NCBI GenBank assembly: GCA_003251995.1
Contig: QKDT01000189.1
Span: forward strand, 1-8,395
Direction of reading: 5' to 3'
DNA: 8,395 bases
From: Desulfovibrio desulfuricans
GTDB taxonomy: Bacteria > Desulfobacterota > Desulfovibrionia > Desulfovibrionales > Desulfovibrionaceae
Part shown: one piece after another, positions 1-6,076 of the stretch
Layout of the letters: each line of letters starts with the position of its first letter
How positions within the stretch are numbered: the stretch's first letter is position 1
Notes under the pieces: model-generated
The model's input: only the letters and a program-made list of their open reading frames with translations
Told to the model about the DNA's origin: nothing
Databases searched by the model: none
Program-made: the position numbers and the translations under genes

Positions 1-249
1 GCCGCCGACATAAGCCGCATGCAAGGCCCGCTCAACGACAGCGTGGTGATTATTTCGCCTTATGCTGGTACGGCCTATCTGGCTGGTGGCGGCGGTGGTG
101 TGTCGCGTAGCGAATTTGAGAAGGCCAGAGCTTTTTTTGACGCCCACCCGGATCTTGTGCGCGTAAAGAGTGATGACGTGCTGGTGATTTACGCTGGAAA
201 GGGCCTGGTTGAGGCACAGCCTGAAATGACGCGGGATTTGAGCCGTTAA
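1..249 (+). CDS. 3' end of an unrecognised protein (5' truncated)
   Basis: An open frame runs from the first base of the window to a TAA at 247-249, giving the last 82 residues of a protein whose start lies outside. The visible part has a hydrophobic beta-like stretch (SVVIISPYAGTAYLAGG, about residues 14-30) with a run of five glycines. A mixed charged segment follows, containing DAHPDLVRV and then DDVLVIYAGKGL. No catalytic motif, membrane helix or signal is evident in this fragment, and I do not recognise the family. The alternation of short hydrophobic strands with charged turns suggests a small soluble alpha/beta domain, but that is inference. The gene lies upstream of rpsB on the same strand, separated by 366 bases with several hairpins, so it is probably a separate transcription unit. 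Codon choice looks like that of the neighbouring genes. No function is proposed. Confidence 0.6.
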   Translation, partial: AADISRMQGPLNDSVVIISPYAGTAYLAGGGGGVSRSEFEKARAFFDAHPDLVRVKSDDVLVIYAGKGLVEAQPEMTRDLSR

Positions 250-287
250 CGCAATTTTATGGCAAGGCATGAGTCAGATGCCAAGCC

Positions 288-317
288 GTGACAGCCTTCA
301 GTTCTTGTAACTATGTG
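288..317 (+). promoter_or_regulatory. Possible promoter for the rpsB-tsf unit (weak)
   Basis: GTGACA at 288-293 matches five of six -35 consensus bases. TATGTG at 312-317 is a poor -10 hexamer, 18 bases downstream. Transcription from here would start near 324 and give a leader of nearly 300 bases containing all three hairpins described below. A second weak candidate is TTGCTA (415-420) with TATTGA (438-443) at 17-base spacing, but it overlaps a hairpin. Neither is convincing; this is the best I can see for a gene pair that must have a promoter. Confidence 0.25.
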
Positions 318-341
318 TATTGGAAACTGATTTTGCGACAA

Positions 342-376
342 GAGGGGGATCCGGTTTACGGGTTCCCCTTTGTGTC
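342..376 (+). terminator. Hairpin with weak T tract, possible terminator of the upstream gene
   Basis: GGGGA at 345-349 pairs with TCCCC at 364-368, and CC at 351-352 with GG at 361-362, across a single T/T mismatch. The stem is followed by TTTGTGT from 369. The T tract is short and interrupted, so it would be a weak intrinsic terminator. It lies about 95 bases past the stop codon of the upstream gene. It could equally be the first hairpin of the rpsB leader RNA. Confidence 0.35.
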
Positions 377-405
377 TCCAGCAGTGTTTTGTGCGGGAAT
401 TTCCG

Positions 406-434
406 CATCAGTGCTTGCTATTCGCAAACTGATG
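406..434 (+). promoter_or_regulatory. Bulged hairpin in the rpsB upstream region
   Basis: CATCAGT (406-412) pairs perfectly with ACTGATG (428-434), and inside it TTGC (415-418) pairs with GCAA (424-427). The result is an 11-base-pair stem with a two-base GC bulge and a five-base loop (TATTC). No T tract follows, so it is not a terminator. It sits between two other hairpins in the 366-base gap before rpsB. A bulged stem of this kind would suit a protein-binding site in a ribosomal-protein leader RNA, but whether S2 or anything else binds it is inference. Confidence 0.4.
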
Positions 435-493
435 GTGTATTGACCACCTTTCCATCAAGCACACCCAAAGGCAGCGGCCCGGGGTGCCCGGTG

Positions 494-523
494 GGACGGC
501 GCGTGTTGCGTCGTCCATTTTTT
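494..523 (+). terminator. Intrinsic-terminator-like hairpin 93 bases before rpsB
   Basis: GGACGGCGC (494-502) pairs with GCGTCGTCC (508-516) in a nine-base-pair stem with one G/T wobble and a GTGTT loop. It is followed at once by A and six T residues (518-523). This is a textbook intrinsic terminator shape. Because it lies between the upstream gene and rpsB, it is either the upstream gene's terminator, which would require a promoter in the remaining 92 bases, or an attenuator in the rpsB leader. CGTCC recurs at 525-529 and 540-544 and could pair alternatively with GGACG at 494-498, which favours a switchable structure, though only by five base pairs. Confidence 0.6.
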
Positions 524-615
524 GCGTCCAAGGACAGTTCGTCCGCTTGTGGGCGCACATCGGGTTGCAGGGTCAGGGCATGGGTGGAAGAAGTTAACCC
601 TTTGGAGGAATCCCA

Positions 616-1392
616 ATGGCTTATGTCAGCATGAAGCAAATGCTGGAAACCGGCGTGCATTTCGGTCACCAGACCCGCCGCTGGAACCCCAAGATGCGTC
701 CTTACATCTTTGGCGCCCGCAACGGCATCCATATCATCGACCTGCAGCAGACCGTGAAGCTGTTCCGCGTCGCCTACGACAAAGTGGTCGACACTGTTGC
801 CAAGGGCGGCAAGGTGCTGTTCATCGGTACCAAGCGCCAGGCTCAGGAAGCTGTGGCTGCTGAAGCTGGTCGCGCCGGTCAGTTCCATGTGACCAACCGT
901 TGGATGGGCGGCACGCTCACCAACTTTGTCACCATCCAGAAGAGCGTGGACCGGCTCAAGAAGCTGGAAGTCATGTTCGGCGACGGCACCATCAATCGCT
1001 ACCAGAAGAAAGAAATTCTGCTTCTGGAACGCGAAATGAACAAGCTCGAGGAAACCCTCGGCGGTATCAAGAACATGGACCGCATTCCCCAGCTTGCCTT
1101 TATCATCGACCCGCACCGTGAAGACATCGCCGTGAAGGAATGCCGCAAGCTCGGTATCCCGATCGTGGCTGTGACCGACACCAACTGCGATCCCGATGTC
1201 ATTGACTACATCATCCCCGGCAACGACGACGCCATCCGCGCCATCAAGTTGTTTGTGGCTGCTTTCGCCGAAGCCTGCATGGAAGGCGAAGCCATGAACA
1301 AGGATCACAAGGGCGAAGCCGTTAACGCCGAAGAAGCCATGCAGAAGGCCGAAGCCGCCGCTGCCGCTCCGGAAGCCGCTGCCGCCGAGTAG
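616..1392 (+). CDS. rpsB: 30S ribosomal protein S2
   Basis: This encodes a 258-residue small-subunit ribosomal protein, which sits on the solvent side of the 30S between head and body and is needed for S1 to join. Recognition rests on the conserved N-terminal block around residues 15-29 (HFGHQTRRWNPKM), the RNGIHIIDL segment (35-43), the GTKRQAQ block (71-77) and TNRWMGGTLTN (93-103). Further on are the IDPHRE and TDTNCDPDVIDYIIPGNDD segments typical of S2. The ATG at 616 is preceded by GGAGG at 604-608 with seven spacer bases, a strong ribosome-binding site that fixes the start. The C terminus is an Ala/Glu-rich acidic tail of about 25 residues, which varies between species. It forms the usual pair with tsf, 164 bases downstream. 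The terminator-like hairpin at 494-523 hints at leader-level control. Confidence 0.98.
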   Translation: MAYVSMKQMLETGVHFGHQTRRWNPKMRPYIFGARNGIHIIDLQQTVKLFRVAYDKVVDTVAKGGKVLFIGTKRQAQEAVAAEAGRAGQFHVTNRWMGGTLTNFVTIQKSVDRLKKLEVMFGDGTINRYQKKEILLLEREMNKLEETLGGIKNMDRIPQLAFIIDPHREDIAVKECRKLGIPIVAVTDTNCDPDVIDYIIPGNDDAIRAIKLFVAAFAEACMEGEAMNKDHKGEAVNAEEAMQKAEAAAAAPEAAAAE

Positions 1393-1418
1393 CTGGTCTT
1401 TTCCATATTCCGTATCCT

Positions 1419-1454
1419 GGGGGCGGCGCAACCTGTAAGGGCTGCGCTGCCCCC
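1419..1454 (+). promoter_or_regulatory. Strong hairpin in the rpsB-tsf spacer
   Basis: GGGGGCGGCGCA (1419-1430) pairs with TGCGCTGCCCCC (1443-1454) in a 12-base-pair stem with one G/T wobble and a 12-base loop. The bases after it (GTCTGGATGA) are not T-rich, so it is not an ordinary intrinsic terminator. It may protect the 3' end of an rpsB-only mRNA or slow transcription into tsf. E. coli also has structure between these two genes, but the role here is inferred. Confidence 0.55.
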
Positions 1455-1470
1455 GTCTGGATGATAGATT

Positions 1471-1497
1471 GCGCGCCGCGCTTCGCGGAGGCCGCGC
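1471..1497 (+). promoter_or_regulatory. Second hairpin in the rpsB-tsf spacer
   Basis: CCGCG (1476-1480) pairs with CGCGG (1484-1488) across a three-base loop, and GCGCG (1471-1475) pairs with CGCGC (1493-1497) outside it. Four unpaired bases lie on the 3' side. An A-rich stretch (about 1501-1520) and a small six-base-pair hairpin (TCCGGC 1522-1527, GCCGGA 1533-1538) follow before the tsf ribosome-binding site. The spacer is therefore almost entirely structured. Confidence 0.4.
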
Positions 1498-1556
1498 AGC
1501 TGATTAAAAAGTTACGAAAACTCCGGCTTGGGGCCGGACAGCGTGTGGAGTATACT

Positions 1557-2414
1557 ATGGCTATCACTGCACAATTGGTTAAAGAACTGCGCGACATGAC
1601 CGGCGCAGGCATGATGGACTGCAAGAAAGCCCTGGTGGAAGTGGAAGGCGATCTGGAAAAGGCCGTTGACTGGCTGCGCCAGAAGGGTATGGCCAAGGCT
1701 GCCAAAAAGTCCGGTCGCGCCACCAGCGAAGGCCTTGTGACCGTGGCTGCCACCGCCGACAACATGCACATTGCCATGGGTTCGCTGCTTTGCGAAACCG
1801 ACTTTGTGGCCCGTGGCGAGCAGTTCCAGACCATGGCTACCCGCGTGTCCCAGGTTATTCTTGAAAAGGCCCCTGCTGACGCCGAAGCTCTTGAAGCCAT
1901 TTTGGGTGAAGAAGTGACCCAGCTCATCGCCTCTGTGGGCGAAAACATGCAGCTTGGCAAGTTTGCCCGCTTCAGCAAGAAGGGCGACAACGACGTGGTG
2001 GGCCAGTACATCCACGCCAATGGCAAGATCGGCGTGCTCGTGTACCTGTCTTGCGGCAAGGCCGACAGCGCCTCCAAGCCCGAAGTGCTGGAACTCGCCA
2101 AGAACCTCGCCATGCAGGTTGCCGCCGCCAGCCCCCTGGCCCTCGACGCCGCCAGCCTTGATCAGGCCGCTGTGGAACGTGAACGCGAAGTTTACCGCCA
2201 GAAGGCCATTGAAGAAGGCAAGCCCGCGCAGATCGTGGACAAGATTGCCGACGGCGCTGTGAAAAAGTTCCAGAAGGAAGTGTGCCTCATGGAACAGCCC
2301 TTCATCCGCGACGACAAGAAGACCATCACCGACATCGTGCGCGAAGTGGGCAAGACCATCGGCGACGAAATCACGGTCACCGGTTTCGAACGCATCCAGC
2401 TTGCTGCCGAATAG
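1557..2414 (+). CDS. tsf: Translation elongation factor Ts
   Basis: EF-Ts is the cytoplasmic guanine-nucleotide exchange factor that releases GDP from EF-Tu. The 285-residue product begins MAITAQLVKELRDMTGAGMM, the conserved N-terminal UBA-like helix bundle. The characteristic MDCKKAL and GDLEKAVDWLRQKG blocks follow within residues 20-45. TDFVAR at 81-86 holds D82 and F83, which match the pair that E. coli EF-Ts inserts into EF-Tu next to the Mg site. The C-terminal MEQPFIRDDKKT block and the VGFERI-like ending (TGFERIQL) complete a full-length long-form EF-Ts. An in-frame ATG at 1461 would add 32 residues, but 1557 is chosen. It has GGAG at 1547-1550 with six spacer bases, and the family begins at this point. 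The gene is the second of the rpsB-tsf pair and is followed by an intrinsic terminator at 2478. Confidence 0.98.
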   Translation: MAITAQLVKELRDMTGAGMMDCKKALVEVEGDLEKAVDWLRQKGMAKAAKKSGRATSEGLVTVAATADNMHIAMGSLLCETDFVARGEQFQTMATRVSQVILEKAPADAEALEAILGEEVTQLIASVGENMQLGKFARFSKKGDNDVVGQYIHANGKIGVLVYLSCGKADSASKPEVLELAKNLAMQVAAASPLALDAASLDQAAVEREREVYRQKAIEEGKPAQIVDKIADGAVKKFQKEVCLMEQPFIRDDKKTITDIVREVGKTIGDEITVTGFERIQLAAE

Positions 2415-2424
2415 GCACACGCTG

Positions 2425-2440
2425 CGCCGGGTTTCCGGCG
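2425..2440 (+). repeat. Small hairpin just after tsf
   Basis: CGCCGG (2425-2430) and CCGGCG (2435-2440) form a six-base-pair stem with a GTTT loop, ten bases after the tsf stop codon. It lacks a T tract and lies ahead of the real terminator. It may simply stabilise the mRNA 3' end. Confidence 0.35.
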
Positions 2441-2477
2441 GGCATTAGTGTACGCCTTAGGGTAAGCACAGTTTTAT

Positions 2478-2504
2478 GGGGGGCCTTACGGCCCCCTTTT
2501 CTGT
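2478..2504 (+). terminator. Intrinsic terminator of rpsB-tsf
   Basis: GGGGGCC (2479-2485) pairs perfectly with GGCCCCC (2490-2496) around a TTAC loop, followed by TTTTCTGTT. It lies 64 bases after the tsf stop and 34 bases before the next start codon. It ends the translation-factor unit, so the following gene should need its own promoter or rely on read-through; I see no clear promoter in the remaining bases. Confidence 0.9.
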
Positions 2505-2537
2505 TATGGAATACGCGGCACCGCCGCCGGAGAAAAT

Positions 2538-4127
2538 ATGTGGGATCTGACATGGGTAACTGACCCCGCAGCCTGGGCTGGCCTGGGCACGCTGGTGCTG
2601 CTCGAGGTTGTGCTGGGCGTGGACAACCTTGTATTCATTTCCATTCTTGTGAACAAACTGCCGCAGGAAAAAAAGCGTCAGGCCTTTATGATGGGCCTTG
2701 GCCTTGCCCTGGTTATGCGCATGGTGCTGCTGGCCTTTATGGCGCGGTTGGTGGCGCTGACGGAGCCCCTGTTTGCCCTTGGTGGACATGGTTATTCTGC
2801 CCGAGATCTTATTTTGATGGCGGGCGGCGTGTTTTTGTTGCTCAAGGGCACCATGGAGATGCACGACAGGCTGGAAGGCCACGCTGGCAAATTTGATGCG
2901 GGTGGGGCGCAAGTCGGCTACTGGCAGGTGATCTTCCAGGTCATTGTGCTGGATGCCGTGTTTTCGCTGGATTCCATAATCACCTCGGTGGGTATGGTGG
3001 ACCATGTGTTCATCATGATGCTGGCGGTGCTGGCAGCCATGGTCATCATGGTGCTTGCAGCGGCTCCGCTGCTGGAGTTTGTGGAGCGTCACCCCACAGT
3101 GATTGTGCTTTGCCTCGGATTTTTGCTGATGATCGGCCTGAGCCTGCTGGCAGATGGTCTTGGGTATCATATACCCAAGGGCTATATGTACGCTGCCATT
3201 GGATTTTCTGTGCTGGTTGAGGCTTGCAATCAATGGGCGTTGCGCAGCCGCCGCAGGCGGTACAGCATGCGTGACATGCGCGAATCAACGGCGCGCGTTA
3301 TCCTGAACCTGCTTGGCGGTGGCGTGCCTGGCGGCGGTGAGGCCCAGCTTGAGGCCGCGGCCCTGGCTGGCGATGCCGGGGGGCATCTTTTCGCGCCCAT
3401 GGAGCGGGATATGGTGGCCCGAGTGATCCGCCTTGGGGGGCGCACGGCGCGTTTTATCATGATTCCGCGGCAGCGTGTGGACTGGCTGGACAGCAACGCC
3501 GACCGCGCCACAGTTACGCGCTTTGCGGCGAGTTCGCGCCTTGCATGGTTGCCAGTATTGCGGCGTGATACGGACGAAGTTTTGGGCGTGGTACACCCCG
3601 GCGAGATACTGTTGCAAGAGGAGCAGGGCATCGGCAGCCGCGAGTGGGATCTGAAAACATATGTGCGACCTGCGCCGACCATATTTGAGCATACCCCCCT
3701 GACCACGCTGCTGGAGGATTTTCGCACCAGCCCGGCACCCCTGGCCTTTGTGCGCGATGAATACGGCAGTGTTGTGGGTATGATCACGCCAGCGGAACTT
3801 TTGAGTGTGCTGGCGGGCCAGATGGGCGACATGCCCGCAGGCCCTGAGGTTTGCCGCAGGCCCGATGGAAGCTGGATTTTGCCGGGGCGGTTGGCGGTGG
3901 ACCTGTTTGCAAGCTGGCTTGGTGTCAGCCTGCCCCGCCGTCTGTTCAGCGCCACGCTCGGGGGCCTTATCATGGAGCGCCTTGGGCGTATTCCCGAAAA
4001 GGGCGCGCGCCTGCGCTATCAAGGGTGGGAGCTGGAAATAATCCGTATGGACCGCCGCCGCATTGAAGAAGTGCGCGCGGTCAAGCTGCTGCTGCCGCAT
4101 GCCGATACAAGAACACGCAAAAAGTAA
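2538..4127 (+). CDS. TerC-family membrane protein with CBS pair and CorC/HlyC domain (YoaE/YegH type)
   Basis: This is a 529-residue inner-membrane protein with the three-part layout of E. coli YoaE and YegH. The N-terminal TerC-like domain (about 1-235) has about seven hydrophobic helices and two acidic membrane motifs: ELVLGVDN-like E23...D29-N30 (LGVDNLVF), and D139AVFSLD145S. The HIPKGY segment (211-216) and the last helix are also typical. A Gly/Ala-rich linker (about 255-282) leads to a CBS pair (about 307-360 and 375-428), which in this family may sense adenine nucleotides. A CorC/HlyC transporter-associated domain closes the protein (about 438-518). TerC relatives have been linked to metal-ion export, especially manganese, and to co-translocational metal loading; the substrate here cannot be read from sequence. 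The ATG at 2538 has GGAG at 2529-2532 with five spacer bases. It stands between two regulated units and is probably monocistronic. No terminator is visible after it, so read-through would meet the ilvB attenuator. Confidence 0.9.
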   Translation: MWDLTWVTDPAAWAGLGTLVLLEVVLGVDNLVFISILVNKLPQEKKRQAFMMGLGLALVMRMVLLAFMARLVALTEPLFALGGHGYSARDLILMAGGVFLLLKGTMEMHDRLEGHAGKFDAGGAQVGYWQVIFQVIVLDAVFSLDSIITSVGMVDHVFIMMLAVLAAMVIMVLAAAPLLEFVERHPTVIVLCLGFLLMIGLSLLADGLGYHIPKGYMYAAIGFSVLVEACNQWALRSRRRRYSMRDMRESTARVILNLLGGGVPGGGEAQLEAAALAGDAGGHLFAPMERDMVARVIRLGGRTARFIMIPRQRVDWLDSNADRATVTRFAASSRLAWLPVLRRDTDEVLGVVHPGEILLQEEQGIGSREWDLKTYVRPAPTIFEHTPLTTLLEDFRTSPAPLAFVRDEYGSVVGMITPAELLSVLAGQMGDMPAGPEVCRRPDGSWILPGRLAVDLFASWLGVSLPRRLFSATLGGLIMERLGRIPEKGARLRYQGWELEIIRMDRRRIEEVRAVKLLLPHADTRTRKK

Positions 4128-4157
4128 AATAAGTTGCAGTGCATCTGGTCTAACATG

Positions 4158-4187
4158 TTGACATCTTGCCGTGTGCAGGCGTAGGGT
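4158..4187 (+). promoter_or_regulatory. Promoter of the ilvBN leader
   Basis: TTGACA at 4158-4163 is a perfect -35 hexamer. TAGGGT at 4182-4187, 18 bases downstream, keeps the three most important -10 bases (T, A and final T). Transcription would begin around 4194, almost exactly at the first leader ATG (4195). The leader peptide would therefore be leaderless or start from a slightly internal ATG. The weak -10 and tight spacing leave some doubt about the exact start site. Confidence 0.6.
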
Positions 4188-4194
4188 CTATCCC

Positions 4195-4290
4195 ATGAAC
4201 ATGAAAACACAATCTTCTTTCCGCCACGTAGCGATGCTATCCATTATGTGCGCCGTAGTAGTACGGTGTCACACTTTGCGCGCGTTCTGA
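4195..4290 (+). CDS. ilvB leader peptide (valine attenuator peptide)
   Basis: A 31-codon ORF begins at ATG 4195, with further in-frame ATGs at 4201 and 4234, and ends at TGA 4288-4290. Its product contains RHVAMLSIMCAVVVRCHTLR at residues 10-29. Three consecutive GTA valine codons lie at 4255-4263, and an earlier GTA codes for V12. L15, I17 and L28 add further branched-chain residues. All four valine codons are GTA, whereas by my hand count only 4 of 40 valine codons in the following ilvB are GTA. Such biased, clustered control codons are the hallmark of amino-acid attenuation. The E. coli ilvB leader peptide likewise carries valine runs. No good ribosome-binding site precedes any of the three ATGs, which is the main weakness. 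The peptide itself is not expected to have a function beyond positioning the ribosome. Confidence 0.7.
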   Translation: MNMKTQSSFRHVAMLSIMCAVVVRCHTLRAF

Positions 4291-4331
4291 GCAGGGAAGA
4301 TCTAAAGGTACATATAAACCCCGCCGGCGCG
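4248..4331 (+). promoter_or_regulatory. ilvBN attenuator: pause hairpin and candidate antiterminator
   Basis: The valine codons form a hairpin. CCGTA (4253-4257) pairs with TACGG (4262-4266) around GTAG, and the stem extends outward through G/T and C/G pairs to GTG (4248-4250) with CAC (4270-4272), with one bulge. This would be the 1:2 pause structure. A nested antiterminator is possible: CGCGC (4279-4283) with GCGCG (4327-4331), enclosing GCAGGG (4291-4296) with CCCCGC (4319-4324), which has one mismatch. It uses the 5' arm and loop of the terminator, so the two exclude each other. A ribosome stalled on the GTA codons would disrupt the pause hairpin and leave 4279-4296 free. A ribosome reaching the stop at 4290 would cover that stretch and allow termination. 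The logic fits standard attenuation; the pairings were found by eye. Confidence 0.65.
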
Positions 4332-4348
4332 AGTCGGCGGGGTTTTTT
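4319..4348 (+). terminator. Intrinsic terminator of the ilvBN attenuator
   Basis: CCCCGCCGGC (4319-4328) pairs with GTCGGCGGGG (4333-4342), ten base pairs with one G/T wobble, closed by a GCGA tetraloop of the GNRA class. Six T residues follow at 4343-4348. It stands between the leader ORF and ilvB, 51 bases before the ilvB start. There it can only act on ilvBN transcripts or on read-through from the upstream membrane-protein gene. Confidence 0.9.
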
Positions 4349-4399
4349 AATCCGCACCGCCGCCGACAAGCCTCACCATCGAAAAGGAGTCTTGCGGCG

Positions 4400-6076
4400 A
4401 TGTTACGTCTTTCGGGAGCAGAACTCACCATCCGCCTGCTGGAAAACCAGGGTGTCACGCACATTGCTGGCATTCCGGGCGGTTTTAACCTTCCCTTGTA
4501 CGACGCCCTGGGGCGCAGGGGTACCATCAGGCATATCCTGGCCCGGCACGAACAGGGCGCGGGCTTTATCGCGCAGGGCATGGCAAGAGTAACCGGGCGG
4601 CCCGGCGTTATCTTTGCCACGTCCGGCCCTGGCGCTACCAATACGCTTACGGCCCTTGCCGATGCCCGCATGGATTCTGTGCCGCTGGTCTGCATCACCG
4701 GGCAGGTTCCCCTGAGCATGATCGGCACCGATGCCTTTCAGGAGGTGGACATCTACGGCATGTCCATCCCCGCCACCAAACACAACTTTATTGTGCGTTC
4801 CATAGACGAGCTGCTGCGTGTGATCCCCGAGGCATTTGCCATCGCCGCGGGCGACCGCCCTGGCCCTGTGCTGGTGGATATTCCGCGTGATGTGCAGGTC
4901 GCCATGGCGGAGTTGCAGGATCTGCCCGCTGCTGGAACCCCCGCTCCCATGCCGCAGCCCGACCCGCAGGCCCTTGCCCGCGCTGCGGAGATGATGAACG
5001 CCGCCAAACGTCCGCTGTTGTTGCTGGGCGGTGGCACATCGTCCCCCGAAGCCTCGGCGGCGGTGGTTTCCTTTATGGAGGCACGTCGGCTTCCTGCCGT
5101 CATGTCGTTGCGTGGTCTGGGAACTGTTCCACACGGGCACGAGCTGGCTGTGGGCATGCTGGGCATGCACGGCGCGCGGGCCTCAAATATGCTGGTGGAT
5201 GAATGCGATTTGCTCATGGTTGTGGGCGCTCGCCTTGGTGACCGCGCAACCGGCAGGCTGGACGGTTTTTGCCCCAAAACAGGCCTTATCCATATTGATA
5301 TTGATGCCTGCGAGGTTGGCAAACTGCGTATCCCGCAGGTGGGCATTACGGCAGATGCGGCTCAGGCCCTCACGGCTCTGCTGCCCCTGCTGCACAAGAC
5401 AGATCATGAGCCGTGGCTTGAGCGCGTGGCGGCCTGTAAGGCGGAACACGGGCTGCGTTTTGAGCGAACGGAAAAGGTCTGTTCGCCTTACGGCATCATC
5501 AAGCATGTGGCGGATGCCCTGCACGGCGAAGGTATTGTGTGTACAGATGTGGGCCAGCACCAGATGCGCGTGGCCCAGGCTTATCCCATGATGCAACCAC
5601 GACAATGGCTCACCTCTGGCGGGCTGGGCACAATGGGTTTTGGCCTGCCTGCCGCCATCGGTGCCGCCCTGGCAAAGCCAGAGGAAACCGTGGTCTGTTT
5701 TTCCGGTGACGGCAGTTTGCTGATGAATATTCAGGAAATGGCTACCGCTGTAGAAAACAAGGCCAACGTCAAGATCATTTTGTGCAATAACAATGCTCTT
5801 GGCCTTGTACAGCAACAGCAAGACCTGTTTTTTGAAGGTCGTTTGTTTGGCTCGGCGTTTACGGCAGGTACTGACTTTGTACGCATCGCCCAGGGATTCG
5901 GCATGCCCGCAATCCACCTGAATGACGAGTGCAACCCAAGAGCCGTGCTGGAGCAGGCTTTGGCCACGCCGGGGCCGTGCCTGATTGAAGTGCGCATGAG
6001 CGCGGAAGAAAAGGTTTTTCCCATGGTGCCGCCAGGAGCGGCAAACAGCCAGATGATAGAGGGGGTTAACGCATGA
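4400..6076 (+). CDS. ilvB: Acetolactate synthase large (catalytic) subunit, AHAS I type
   Basis: This ThDP-dependent enzyme condenses two pyruvates to 2-acetolactate, or pyruvate with 2-ketobutyrate, at the first common step of valine, leucine and isoleucine synthesis. The 558-residue product has the three AHAS domains. The N-terminal domain holds IPGG (25-28) and RHEQGAGF, with E51 as the ThDP-activating glutamate, then QVPLSMIGTDAFQEVD (102-117). A central FAD-type domain (about 190-345) includes GMLGMHG (252-258). The C-terminal domain has the ThDP/Mg motif from GDG (436-438) to the asparagines at 463-465. Many blocks match E. coli IlvB, such as PRQWLTSGGLGTMGFGLPAA and the ending MVPPGAAN. 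At Q473, within LVQQQQDLF, most AHAS enzymes have the tryptophan that favours 2-ketobutyrate; AHAS I has glutamine. AAGGAG at 4384-4389 with ten spacer bases supports ATG 4400. The stop overlaps the ilvN start by four bases (ATGA). Confidence 0.96.
   Translation: MLRLSGAELTIRLLENQGVTHIAGIPGGFNLPLYDALGRRGTIRHILARHEQGAGFIAQGMARVTGRPGVIFATSGPGATNTLTALADARMDSVPLVCITGQVPLSMIGTDAFQEVDIYGMSIPATKHNFIVRSIDELLRVIPEAFAIAAGDRPGPVLVDIPRDVQVAMAELQDLPAAGTPAPMPQPDPQALARAAEMMNAAKRPLLLLGGGTSSPEASAAVVSFMEARRLPAVMSLRGLGTVPHGHELAVGMLGMHGARASNMLVDECDLLMVVGARLGDRATGRLDGFCPKTGLIHIDIDACEVGKLRIPQVGITADAAQALTALLPLLHKTDHEPWLERVAACKAEHGLRFERTEKVCSPYGIIKHVADALHGEGIVCTDVGQHQMRVAQAYPMMQPRQWLTSGGLGTMGFGLPAAIGAALAKPEETVVCFSGDGSLLMNIQEMATAVENKANVKIILCNNNALGLVQQQQDLFFEGRLFGSAFTAGTDFVRIAQGFGMPAIHLNDECNPRAVLEQALATPGPCLIEVRMSAEEKVFPMVPPGAANSQMIEGVNA

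Noticed and set aside
261..287. Hairpin GGC-AA-GGCAT / ATGCC-AA-GCC after the first gene as a terminator.
   Set aside because: The stem is short with an internal loop, and no T tract follows (GTGACAGCC).
320..634. Plus-strand frame of 104 codons in the rpsB upstream gap.
   Set aside because: It overlaps the leader hairpins and the rpsB start, has a low-complexity Ser/Arg/Pro composition, and lacks a supporting ribosome-binding site.
418..1431. Long minus-strand open frame of 337 codons across rpsB.
   Set aside because: It is the antisense shadow of rpsB with a His/Gly-rich composition and no recognisable domain. Similar shadows across tsf, the membrane-protein gene and ilvB were dropped for the same reason.
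1528..1556. TTGGGG and TATACT with 17-base spacing, promoter-like, just before tsf.
   Set aside because: Transcription would start inside the tsf coding region past its ATG, so it cannot express tsf. TATACT is just the spacer between ribosome-binding site and start codon.
1461..1556. Upstream in-frame ATG extending EF-Ts by 32 residues.
   Set aside because: The family starts at MAITAQLV, the extension covers the spacer hairpins, and the good ribosome-binding site belongs to 1557.
4128..4399. T-box or riboswitch control of ilvB.
   Set aside because: No T-box AGGGTGGNACCGCG-like sequence and no known riboswitch core is visible, and the valine-codon ORF explains the region better.
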